Shown here piece by piece: positions 21,025-27,777 of a stretch of DNA of 37,482 nucleotides. Where the stretch lies: assembly GCA_000421045.1 (NCBI GenBank), contig ATWC01000032.1, forward strand, positions 1 through 37,482, given 5' to 3'. Each line of letters starts with the position of its first letter. Position 1 is the first letter of the stretch. The position numbers were made by a program, and so were the translations under genes. A model generated the notes under the pieces. The model was not told the DNA's origin, did no database searches, and saw only the letters and a program-made list of their open reading frames with translations. This stretch comes from Lachnospiraceae bacterium NK4A179 (GTDB lineage: Bacteria; Bacillota; Clostridia; Lachnospirales; Lachnospiraceae).

Positions 21025-21210
21025 CCGGCCGGGGGAAATATATGCCCGTGCGGCACGCTTTCGCTATTCAGGCGCTCGTAACGGACGCTAAGGACGCTGA
21101 ATGCTGGGCGCTGCAGAATTGACCGTATTTATGCCGAACGCATTCAATGCGCGTCCAAGCGCCGACGGCGCCCGGGATGCCGCACTTGGCATATTATTTC
21201 CCCCGGCCGG
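21025..21210. repeat. 186-bp long inverted-repeat (hairpin) element
   Basis: The left arm (21025-21055) and right arm (21178-21210) are near-perfect inverted repeats of about 31-33 nt, both carrying CCGGCCGGGGGAAATA at their ends. Inside, GGCGCT/AGCGCC, GGACGC/GCGTCC and TGAATGC/GCATTCA are nested in the correct order, so the whole element can fold into one long imperfect hairpin. There is no coding frame of note and no T tract. It is notably GC-rich compared with its surroundings. It could be a MITE-like or palindromic interspersed repeat, a structured RNA, or a 3' end structure for the CapA gene. No clear target-site duplication is seen. Confidence 0.75.
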
Positions 21211-21245
21211 AAGCAAGGATTCCCAAAGATCATATCAGAAAGCTT

Positions 21246-22580
21246 TTAGCCTGCGGGTGTGAAATAGCCTTCGTCGTCTATGGTCACCTTGGGCGAAATG
21301 CTGCGCATGTAATCGAGAAGTCTGTTGTATTCAGAATCATGCAGGAGGCTTACGCCGCAGCCCTGCTGTCTGCAGGGAACAAATCTTATGTTTTTAAGGC
21401 CATCGGGAGAGATGTTGAGCTCAACCATGCCTGTATCAAGCGCTTTTGAGTTGAACCAGAAATTGCCGAGACTGTAGACAACCGGAACATTACCTTCCCA
21501 GGAGAGCGGCTGGAGTATGTGAGGGTGCCCGCCTATGATGCAGTCAGCGCCCGCATCGATAAACTTCGGGAGCTGCTCATTCTGTGCCCAGTCGGCATCT
21601 ACCTGGTTTTCCGTACCCCAGTGTATGTAAAGGATAACGTAATCCGCTTCCCCTTTTGCTTTTCTTATAGCTGCGAGCGTGGGCTCTATATCCGAGAATG
21701 AACGCAGCATTCCGGGTCTGTTTTCACCGGCAGCTCTTGAATGGGGACTGCCGTTCCTCTCTATCTGTGATGATGCGATTACCGCTACCTTCATGTTGTC
21801 AGTATAGATATATAAAGGTCTGGATGCTTCAGCTATGTCACGGCCTCCGCCGATATGCGGGATACCTGCACCCTCAAGTGTCGTAAGAGTATCCATAAAT
21901 GCCTCTTCACCATAATCAAAAGCATGATTATTTGCCACAGATACCGCATCAACTCCCATATCCGAAAGTATCGATACAGACGAAGGAGCAGCCCTGAAAG
22001 TATACTGCTTGCCTTCTGCCGGAGTTCCCCTGTCAGAATACGGGAACTCGTTATTTACTATCATCACATCTTCAGACTGCATACGTTCGATGAGGTCGTT
22101 TGAGATGCAATTCGAGAGCACGCCACCGCGCTGTCTGTAGCTTGAATAGATCGCATATCCCGGGTCCAAAAGAACATCTCCCACAAAACCGATCTTTATC
22201 GAACCGTCTTCAGAAGCCGGCTCAACAAACATATCCATTGATTCTGCTGCATTTCCAACAAAATCTTCTTTGTTATACTTGCTTTCAGCACCATCTTCCG
22301 ATACGGCATCAGTCGATACCACACCCTGAAGGTCGATCACTTCAGCTTCAGTTTCCGTTTCTTCCGGTGCCTGTGCATCTCCACTCTCATCATCCGGTGT
22401 TTCCTCCGGCATATCGGAAGGCGGGAGATTTTCCTCATCCTCCGGTATCTCAGGATCAGCCGGCATATCCATCGCATTCTTTATAGCATCCGGATGCTGC
22501 TTCAATGCATAAAGAAAAATCCCGCCCGTAACCAGAACGAGAAGAAAAACCGTTATGAATAATTTTACATATTCCTTCAT
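21246..22580 (-). CDS. CapA-family (PGA_cap) metallophosphatase-fold protein
   Basis: About 444 residues from the ATG at 22580 (MKEYVKLFITVFLLVLVTGG). The upstream in-frame ATG at 22673 would run through structured intergenic DNA, so I prefer 22580, although its ribosome binding site is weak. One N-terminal membrane anchor (residues ~5-28) is followed by a long acidic Pro/Glu linker. The C-terminal domain has metallophosphatase-like motifs IGFVGDVLLDPGY, NNEFPYSDRG, VANNHAFDYGEEA, HWGTE and GGHPHILQPL. CapA proteins act at the cell surface in poly-gamma-glutamate or related polymer synthesis; the exact role here is unknown. It separates rplA from rplJ, which is unusual. Confidence 0.88.
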   Translation of the reverse strand: MKEYVKLFITVFLLVLVTGGIFLYALKQHPDAIKNAMDMPADPEIPEDEENLPPSDMPEETPDDESGDAQAPEETETEAEVIDLQGVVSTDAVSEDGAESKYNKEDFVGNAAESMDMFVEPASEDGSIKIGFVGDVLLDPGYAIYSSYRQRGGVLSNCISNDLIERMQSEDVMIVNNEFPYSDRGTPAEGKQYTFRAAPSSVSILSDMGVDAVSVANNHAFDYGEEAFMDTLTTLEGAGIPHIGGGRDIAEASRPLYIYTDNMKVAVIASSQIERNGSPHSRAAGENRPGMLRSFSDIEPTLAAIRKAKGEADYVILYIHWGTENQVDADWAQNEQLPKFIDAGADCIIGGHPHILQPLSWEGNVPVVYSLGNFWFNSKALDTGMVELNISPDGLKNIRFVPCRQQGCGVSLLHDSEYNRLLDYMRSISPKVTIDDEGYFTPAG

Positions 22581-22676
22581 TCCCAAATACCCACCACTCT
22601 TTTTTGGTCCGGCCGCTTTAATGGCAGCTAATATCTTGCAGGACCTATGATAGTCTATCACAAACGCAATCATTAG

Positions 22677-22753
22677 AGTAGGGGGACGCCCATCCCCCTA
22701 CTCGTCCGCGGGGTGCGTCCGGTTTCAGCCGGAAACAAGCTTTACGCAACCCC
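22677..22753. other. Structured intergenic region between capA-like gene and rplA
   Basis: It holds a perfect 10-bp hairpin (AGTAGGGGGA / TCCCCCTACT, 22677-22702). Next to it is a second imperfect hairpin in which GGGGTGCGT (22710-22718) faces ACGCAACCCC (22744-22753), enclosing GTTTC/GAAAC. A 13-bp palindrome TGATAGTCTATCA sits nearby at 22648-22660. No promoter for the CapA gene could be assigned with confidence. Confidence 0.5.
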
Positions 22754-22784
22754 AATAAAAAATCCCCCGCAGGCCGCGGGGGAT
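22754..22784 (-). terminator. Intrinsic terminator of rpmG-secE-nusG-rplKA
   Basis: ATCCCCCGC pairs with GCGGGGGAT (22762-22784), followed by TTTTTTATT on the minus strand, 13 bp after the rplA stop. Confidence 0.93.
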
Positions 22785-22797
22785 CATCAAAAACTTA

Positions 22798-23487
22798 TCA
22801 ATACTTTACAGTATTTATCTTTACACCGGGGCCCATTGTAGTAGCCACTGTGATGCTCTTTAAATACTGACCCTTAAGGGTTGAAGGCTTAGCCTTCTCG
22901 ATAGCTTCCATGAATGAGTTGAAGTTCTCTGTAAGCTGCTCTGCTGTGAAAGAAGCCTTTCCGATAGGGCAGTGGATGATGTTTGCCTTGTCGAGTCTGT
23001 ACTCGATCTTACCGGCTTTGATCTCCTGAACAGCCTTAGCAACGTCCATAGTAACTGTTCCGGCCTTAGGGTTAGGCATAAGACCCTTAGGTCCGAGTAC
23101 CTTACCGAGACGACCTACAACACCCATCATGTCAGGTGTAGCAACTACTACATCGAAATCAAGCCATCCGTCATTCTGGATCTTGGGGATAAGCTCGTCT
23201 CCGCCTACGTGATCAGCACCTGCTGCCTCAGCCTCAGCTACCTTATCACCCTTTGCGAATACAAGTACGCGCACCTTCTTACCTGTTCCGTGAGGAAGAA
23301 CTACAGCGCCGCGGATCTGCTGCTCTGCATGTCTTCCGTCGCAACCTGTACGGATGTGCACTTCTACGGTCTCATCAAACTTAGCAGAAGCAGTCTTCTT
23401 AACTGTCTCCATTGCTTCTGCTGATTCAAACAGCTGTGTGCGGTCATACTGAGTAAGAGCCGCATTATATTTCTTTCCGTGCTTCAT
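22798..23487 (-). CDS. rplA: 50S ribosomal protein L1
   Basis: 229 residues. L1-stalk protein and, in many bacteria, repressor of its own operon. [61 protein letters not shown] and the C-terminal [14 protein letters not shown] match the family along its length. GGGAGG precedes the ATG. It lies 14 bp after rplK and ends the operon at a strong terminator. Confidence 0.98.
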   Translation of the reverse strand: MKHGKKYNAALTQYDRTQLFESAEAMETVKKTASAKFDETVEVHIRTGCDGRHAEQQIRGAVVLPHGTGKKVRVLVFAKGDKVAEAEAAGADHVGGDELIPKIQNDGWLDFDVVVATPDMMGVVGRLGKVLGPKGLMPNPKAGTVTMDVAKAVQEIKAGKIEYRLDKANIIHCPIGKASFTAEQLTENFNSFMEAIEKAKPSTLKGQYLKSITVATTMGPGVKINTVKY

Positions 23488-23501
23488 CTTCAGTACCTCC
23501 C

Positions 23502-23927
23502 TTATTCTTCTACGGTTACGCCCATTGATCTGCAGGTACCTGCTATCATGGACATAGCTGCTTCAATGCTTGCTGCATTAAGATCCGGCATCTTCAGCTC
23601 AGCGATCTCTTTGATCTTGTCCTTAGAGATCGTAGCAACCTTCTTCTTGTTAGGTTCGCCTGAAGCTGTCTTTAAGTTGCATGCCTTCTTAATGAGAACA
23701 GCTGCGGGAGGAGTCTTTGTGATGAATGAGAAACTCCTGTCTGCGTAAACTGTGATGACAACCGGTATGATCAGGTCTCCCTGGTCAGCGGTCTTTGCGT
23801 TGAACTGCTTTGTGAATTCAACAATGTTGACACCGTGCTGGCCAAGCGCGGGTCCTACCGGGGGTGCCGGTGTTGCTTTTCCTGCAGGGATCTGCAGTTT
23901 GATGTAGCCTTCTACTTTCTTAGCCAT
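23502..23927 (-). CDS. rplK: 50S ribosomal protein L11
   Basis: 141 residues, the standard length. Part of the GTPase-associated centre. The N-terminal domain has [20 protein letters not shown] and the C-terminal rRNA-binding domain has [18 protein letters not shown] and [23 protein letters not shown] precedes the ATG. A 120-nt spacer with two hairpins separates it from nusG. Confidence 0.98.
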   Translation of the reverse strand: MAKKVEGYIKLQIPAGKATPAPPVGPALGQHGVNIVEFTKQFNAKTADQGDLIIPVVITVYADRSFSFITKTPPAAVLIKKACNLKTASGEPNKKKVATISKDKIKEIAELKMPDLNAASIEAAMSMIAGTCRSMGVTVEE

Positions 23928-23960
23928 TTCTTACTTCCTCCTGTATAAGTGGTAGTTATC

Positions 23961-24025
23961 GCTGCAGGGTTATTCCCGCAGCTCCCACAATCGGATATTT
24001 CCGGTACAGGCAAAATGCCTGTCGG
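23961..24025 (-). promoter_or_regulatory. Two-hairpin leader in front of rplK (possible L1 target)
   Basis: ACAGGCA/TGCCTGT (24006-24022, extendable) and GCTGC-GGG/CCC-GCAGC with one bulged base (23961-23982) lie in the nusG-rplK spacer. Neither is followed by a U tract. In E. coli L1 binds the rplK leader, so an analogous role is possible but unproven. Confidence 0.45.
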
Positions 24026-24047
24026 AAACTCCCGGTTGTTCCAAAAA

Positions 24048-24725
24048 TTAATCGAGCTTTTTCACCTGTGCAAAACCGATCTCGACAGGTGTCTCTCTTC
24101 CAAACATTTCTACCATGATGGTAGCAGCCTGCTTGTTTTCGTCGATCTTTGTTACCTTGCCGACAGTATCCTTCCAAGCACCGTCTATAACCATGATGGT
24201 ATCGCCTTCTGCGAAATCTGCCTTTGCGATCCTCTCCTGCTCGAGGGTACCCATATCGTAATCCTCAAGAGGAACCGGCTTGGATCCCGGTCCTACGAAA
24301 CCGGTAACGCCTCTGGTATTTCTTACAACATACCATGCATCGTTATCATCTGCATCCATGTGAATGAGCACATATCCGGGAAGGACTTTTTTCTGAGTCT
24401 TTCTGCGGCCTGTTGATCTCACTTCCATGACATCCTGCATAGGCACTCTGATCTCAAGTATCTTATCCTCGAGATGGCGGTTTTCAATTGCCTTCTCGAT
24501 ATTAAGCTTAACCTTTTTCTCATAGCCGGAATAGGTATGGATAACATACCATCCCATGCCGCGCCCGCTCTTATTCTCGCTGGCGCCAATATCCTGATCT
24601 TCTATGGCACGTACTTCAGCCTCAGAGGATCTTACCGGAGCCTTTAAAAGCTCGCCTGTCTCCTCCACGTCACTCTTAAGAAGAGCCTGAAGGCTTTCCA
24701 TACGTTTCACTTTAACATTCGTCAT
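24048..24725 (-). CDS. nusG: Transcription termination/antitermination factor NusG, extended N-terminus
   Basis: 225 residues against about 175 for typical NusG. The NGN domain starts only at about residue 58 (GWYVIHTYSGYEKKV), continues through GYVLIHM and VRNTRGVTGFVG, and is followed by the KOW domain (GDTIMVIDGAWKDTVGKVTK). The first ~55 residues are charged and of unknown role. AGGAAAGGTG precedes the ATG at 24725, whereas the internal ATG before GWYV has no good site, so the extension is probably translated. It lies between secE and rplK. Confidence 0.96.
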   Translation of the reverse strand: MTNVKVKRMESLQALLKSDVEETGELLKAPVRSSEAEVRAIEDQDIGASENKSGRGMGWYVIHTYSGYEKKVKLNIEKAIENRHLEDKILEIRVPMQDVMEVRSTGRRKTQKKVLPGYVLIHMDADDNDAWYVVRNTRGVTGFVGPGSKPVPLEDYDMGTLEQERIAKADFAEGDTIMVIDGAWKDTVGKVTKIDENKQAATIMVEMFGRETPVEIGFAQVKKLD

Positions 24726-24748
24726 CTGCCTGTCACCTTTCCTAATAA

Positions 24749-25009
24749 TTACAGCTGAACGATCCAGTCTACACCGTACTTCATAACAAAATCAAGAAGT
24801 GCGATGACAATCGAAATGACAACAGACACTGCTATAACAGCTATCGTCTGCTTTGTAAGTGACTCTTTGTCCGGCCAGGTGATCTTTTTAAATTCCGTCC
24901 TTACACCTTTTCTGAAGTTCTGCTTCTTTGGTGCATTCTTATCTTTTTTCTTGCTGCCGGACGGATGCTCCTCAGAAGAGGAGACTTTCTTCTTCTCTTC
25001 CTCAGCCAT
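24749..25009 (-). CDS. secE: Preprotein translocase subunit SecE
   Basis: 86 residues. A lysine/glutamate-rich N-terminus is followed by the conserved amphipathic segment RTEFKKITWPDKESLTKQT and one C-terminal transmembrane helix (AVIAVSVVISIVIALLDFVM). SecE clamps SecY in the membrane. GGAGA precedes the ATG, and the start lies 2 bp after the rpmG stop. Confidence 0.96.
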   Translation of the reverse strand: MAEEEKKKVSSSEEHPSGSKKKDKNAPKKQNFRKGVRTEFKKITWPDKESLTKQTIAVIAVSVVISIVIALLDFVMKYGVDWIVQL

Positions 25010-25011
25010 TA

Positions 25012-25161
25012 TTATTTTGTCTCCTTATGAAGGGTGTGAGCCTTGCAGAACGGGCAGTACTTCTTTGTTTCCATTCTCTCGGGATGTGTCTTCTTATCCT
25101 TTGTCGTGTCATAATTGCGGCGCTTGCAATCTGTGCATGCCAGTGTTATCCTTGTACGCAT
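25012..25161 (-). CDS. rpmG: 50S ribosomal protein L33
   Basis: 49 residues, found by direct translation: [17 protein letters not shown], then [20 protein letters not shown] and HKETK. The two zinc-binding CxxC pairs (CTDC and CPFC) are present, so this is the zinc-containing form. AAGGAGG lies 9 nt before the ATG. It is the first gene of the operon with secE, nusG, rplK and rplA, the common Firmicutes order. Confidence 0.97.
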   Translation of the reverse strand: MRTRITLACTDCKRRNYDTTKDKKTHPERMETKKYCPFCKAHTLHKETK

Positions 25162-25186
25162 TGTCAGTCCTCCTTAAAAATACACT

Positions 25187-25205
25187 AAAAAAAGGGGCGA
25201 ACCCC
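25187..25205 (-). promoter_or_regulatory. Short UUCG hairpin with U tract in the rpmG leader
   Basis: GGGG-TTCG-CCCC (25194-25205) is followed by seven T residues on the minus strand, a few nt after the predicted start near 25209. It looks like a minimal terminator or attenuator ahead of the whole operon, though the stem is only 4 bp. Confidence 0.5.
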
Positions 25206-25215
25206 AACCTGTGAT

Positions 25216-25245
25216 AATATAACACTCCCCCTTAAGATCTGTCAA
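25216..25245 (-). promoter_or_regulatory. Promoter of rpmG-secE-nusG-rplKA
   Basis: Minus-strand TTGACA (25240-25245), an 18-bp spacer and TGTTATATT (extended -10; box 25216-25221). Confidence 0.8.
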
Positions 25246-25286
25246 TGATCAATTGTATTAAGAATTGTATTTTTTATGTCTTCTTA

Positions 25287-25315
25287 TTGAGAAGTTTGAA
25301 TTTCTATGTTATTAT
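25287..25315 (+). promoter_or_regulatory. Promoter of the FliD-like gene
   Basis: TTGAGA (25287-25292), a 17-bp spacer and TGTTATTAT (extended -10; box 25310-25315). It resembles a housekeeping sigma promoter rather than sigma-28. The leader is about 120 nt. Confidence 0.6.
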
Positions 25316-25442
25316 ATAGATAACTATCATTAGTATAAAGAGGCACTCTGCCCCGATGCACATGAAGGAGGCTTTTTCAGGCTCCCCGGTGATACGGATC
25401 TCACCGAATGTGTACCGATCAAGGAAGAAAGGAGGTGCAGAT

Positions 25443-26741
25443 ATGGCCGTTAAAAATTCTCTTTTAAGCAGTGTCTATAATTATTATCAGGCGGATCTGA
25501 CACCCAAGTCTTCCCGCTTTGATTCTCATAAGAAGAAAGATCTCCAGAAAGTATACAGGGATATTGTGAAGCTTAGCAAGGATGAGCCTGTTTTTCTCAT
25601 GGACCGCTCAAAGGCTCTTGAAGATTACACCATTCATATGAAAGAAAACGCTATCAGCTTCAGAAACAATATCGCCGAGATCGGCGGTCTTTCGGATGAT
25701 GAGCTTTTCTCCGGCAAGCGTGCCTTCTCTTCAGATCCCGATAAAGCCGAGATCACAGGCTCCTACCCCGGTGCCGATGATCCTGCGGAACTGGAACTTG
25801 ATATAAAACAGTTAGCCGGCCCTCAGGAAAACCGCGGTCATTTCCTTGAAAAAGACGAAACCGGTCTTGCCCCCGGCAACTATTCCTTTGATATTTCGAA
25901 TTCCACCTCCACTTATGAGCTGCAGTTCACTATAAGTGAGAGCGATAAGAATATAGATATCCAAAGACGTATGGCGCGTCTGATAAACAACTTTAACCTT
26001 GGACTTTCAGCCGAGGTGGTTGAGAATCAAAATGACGAGGCTGCTTTGGTGATTCACTCGACCAATTACGGTAACAGAGACGAATCCGGCGGGCACTTCT
26101 CCATCTCTGACGATGATACGAGCCAGCGTTCGGGAATAGTAGACTACTTTGGCATAAAGCAGGTCACCGATCCGGGACATGATGCGGTATTCTCCGTCAA
26201 CGGTACCGAATATACATCTCCCGTAAACGAAGTCACACTGGATGGGCGCTACAGCGTTACTCTTAAAGAAACAACAGATCCCGGCTCTCCTTTGACGATA
26301 GGCATAAAACCGGATTATGAATCCATCCGCGACAATATAATCTCTCTGGCAGGTTCCTACAACGCCTTCCTAAGAGCAACCGCGGAATATGTTGACGTAC
26401 AGCCACGCACGAATCTTTTCGTAGCCGACATGAAATGGAGCAGCCACTATTATACAGATGCACTCTCGGATATCGGCGTGACGCAGGACGAGGACGGCAA
26501 TATAAACGTTGATGACACAAAACTTACGGAAGTTCTTAAAAACGGCGAGCCCACAGCAGAGCTTGATACGCTTAAAGATTTCACCCGTTTCGCACTGCGC
26601 AAGGCGGAGGGCATACAGCTCAATCCGATGGACTACGTGGACAAACGTATAGTTGCATATAAAAATCCCACCGTTCCGCACTACGCAAATCCTTACGTTA
26701 CCAGTGCCTACAGTGGGATGCTGTTCAACTCTTATATGTAA
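25443..26741 (+). CDS. FliD-like flagellar cap / hook-associated protein
   Basis: 432 residues from the ATG at 25443, which has AAAGGAGGTG just upstream; longer in-frame starts lack a site. FliD-type features include NYSFDISNSTSTYELQFTIS, then RRMARLINNFNLGLSAEVVE, VFSVNGTEYTSPVNEVTLDG and DNIISLAGSYNAFLRATAEY. The C-terminus is NPYVTSAYSGMLFNSYM. The first ~90 residues (YNYYQADLTPKSSRFDSHKK) differ from the canonical FliD N-terminal domain. It probably acts outside the cell at the growing filament tip or as a filament-associated protein; there is no signal peptide, as expected for flagellar export. It overlaps the convergent GT gene by 17 bp. Confidence 0.7.
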   Translation: MAVKNSLLSSVYNYYQADLTPKSSRFDSHKKKDLQKVYRDIVKLSKDEPVFLMDRSKALEDYTIHMKENAISFRNNIAEIGGLSDDELFSGKRAFSSDPDKAEITGSYPGADDPAELELDIKQLAGPQENRGHFLEKDETGLAPGNYSFDISNSTSTYELQFTISESDKNIDIQRRMARLINNFNLGLSAEVVENQNDEAALVIHSTNYGNRDESGGHFSISDDDTSQRSGIVDYFGIKQVTDPGHDAVFSVNGTEYTSPVNEVTLDGRYSVTLKETTDPGSPLTIGIKPDYESIRDNIISLAGSYNAFLRATAEYVDVQPRTNLFVADMKWSSHYYTDALSDIGVTQDEDGNINVDDTKLTEVLKNGEPTAELDTLKDFTRFALRKAEGIQLNPMDYVDKRIVAYKNPTVPHYANPYVTSAYSGMLFNSYM

Positions 26742-27768
26742 CTTCCTTCGCTTTCATTTTGTACTGTACGGCCATTTCAAGCGCTTGATCCTTTATTTCC
26801 GGATGCAGACCGGCGGTTTTCTCATAAACATGCGAAAGCATTTCATATGCATCACTCCGGGCCTGTGCTTTGAGCACGGGCTCGGTCTCTTCTGCGGCAT
26901 TCACATACCATACTGCCGCTTCATCAACATCGCCTTTATCAAAATAAAAATTTCCCAGCTCCATGCACACTTCCGAGCAGGGTGACATGCTTATATTCTT
27001 CAGAGCCCATTTGAAAAACTCATCCTTATCACCTGCCAGTCTGTAATGATGCGTAAGCACAGCACACACTTCACTCTTTTCGGAAGTATCCATCGCAGTT
27101 TCATAAAATTCCTTTTTAAAGAAAAGAGCGGCATCCGCAAAATCTTCGGCACTGCCTGAAAGAAGAAGTTCTTTGGCATACATATGTCTGAGTTTGCCGG
27201 ACATGCCTTCTTCACCTGCCGACAGCTTCTTAAATATTCCGAAATCTCTTCCCTGATGAGCAGAAACCGGCATATGCAGTATCTCTATATCACTGTCAAA
27301 CACCACAGGCTCAAGTCTTACCGTTTCATGCACCGGTTCTATCCAGGTAAAATGCCTCTCCCGTCTGTATAGCTTCGGCCTCAGATCTCTCTCAAAATTT
27401 TCCGTAGTCCTGAAATCATGCCTGTTTATGTACCACATCTGCACGATCTCTATCTCGGGAAGCAGATTTTCCTTCAACAAAAGAAACCTTTCCCTGTTCT
27501 CATCATCCAGTACCTCATCGGCATCGGCAGAATAGATATATTCCTTTGTGCACTTTGAAAAAGCAAAATTGCGTGCGGCCGAAAAATCATCGACCCACGC
27601 AAAATCATAAATCTTGTCAGTATAAGAAGCTGCTATTTCCTTTGTCCTGTCAGTTGAGCCCGTATCAACTATGACTATCTCATCTGCTACGGGCGCAAAA
27701 CTCTTCAGGCACCTCTCCAGCACAGCCTCTTCATTCTTAACTATCATGCATAAAGTGACAAGTGCCAT
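26725..27768 (-). CDS. GT2 glycosyltransferase with TPR-like C-terminus
   Basis: 347 residues. The GT-A domain begins VTLCMIVKNEEAVLERCLKS, has IVDTGSTDRT and the metal-binding ADADE (81-85), and covers about residues 1-200. The C-terminal ~140 residues are helical repeats (ELGNFYFDKGDVDEAAVWYV) resembling TPRs. Similar GT2-TPR enzymes modify peptides or proteins, so a flagellin or surface-protein acceptor is plausible. It is the last gene of a four-gene minus operon, 9 bp after the Wzy-like gene, and its 3' end overlaps the FliD-like gene. Confidence 0.87.
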   Translation of the reverse strand: MALVTLCMIVKNEEAVLERCLKSFAPVADEIVIVDTGSTDRTKEIAASYTDKIYDFAWVDDFSAARNFAFSKCTKEYIYSADADEVLDDENRERFLLLKENLLPEIEIVQMWYINRHDFRTTENFERDLRPKLYRRERHFTWIEPVHETVRLEPVVFDSDIEILHMPVSAHQGRDFGIFKKLSAGEEGMSGKLRHMYAKELLLSGSAEDFADAALFFKKEFYETAMDTSEKSEVCAVLTHHYRLAGDKDEFFKWALKNISMSPCSEVCMELGNFYFDKGDVDEAAVWYVNAAEETEPVLKAQARSDAYEMLSHVYEKTAGLHPEIKDQALEMAVQYKMKAKEVTYKS

Positions 27769-27777
27769 ATGTTCTCC

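Noticed and set aside
21246-22673. CapA-like protein starting at 22673
   Set aside because: The first 31 residues would run through structured intergenic DNA and do not look like a signal or anchor; the ATG at 22580 begins directly with the membrane anchor.
25162-25355. tRNA gene near rpmG/secE, common in other Firmicutes
   Set aside because: No cloverleaf or conserved tRNA boxes are present; the region holds divergent promoters and a short hairpin.
25356-25442. Longer N-terminus for the FliD-like protein
   Set aside because: The AAAGGAGGTG site decides for the ATG at 25443; the upstream stretch is leader.
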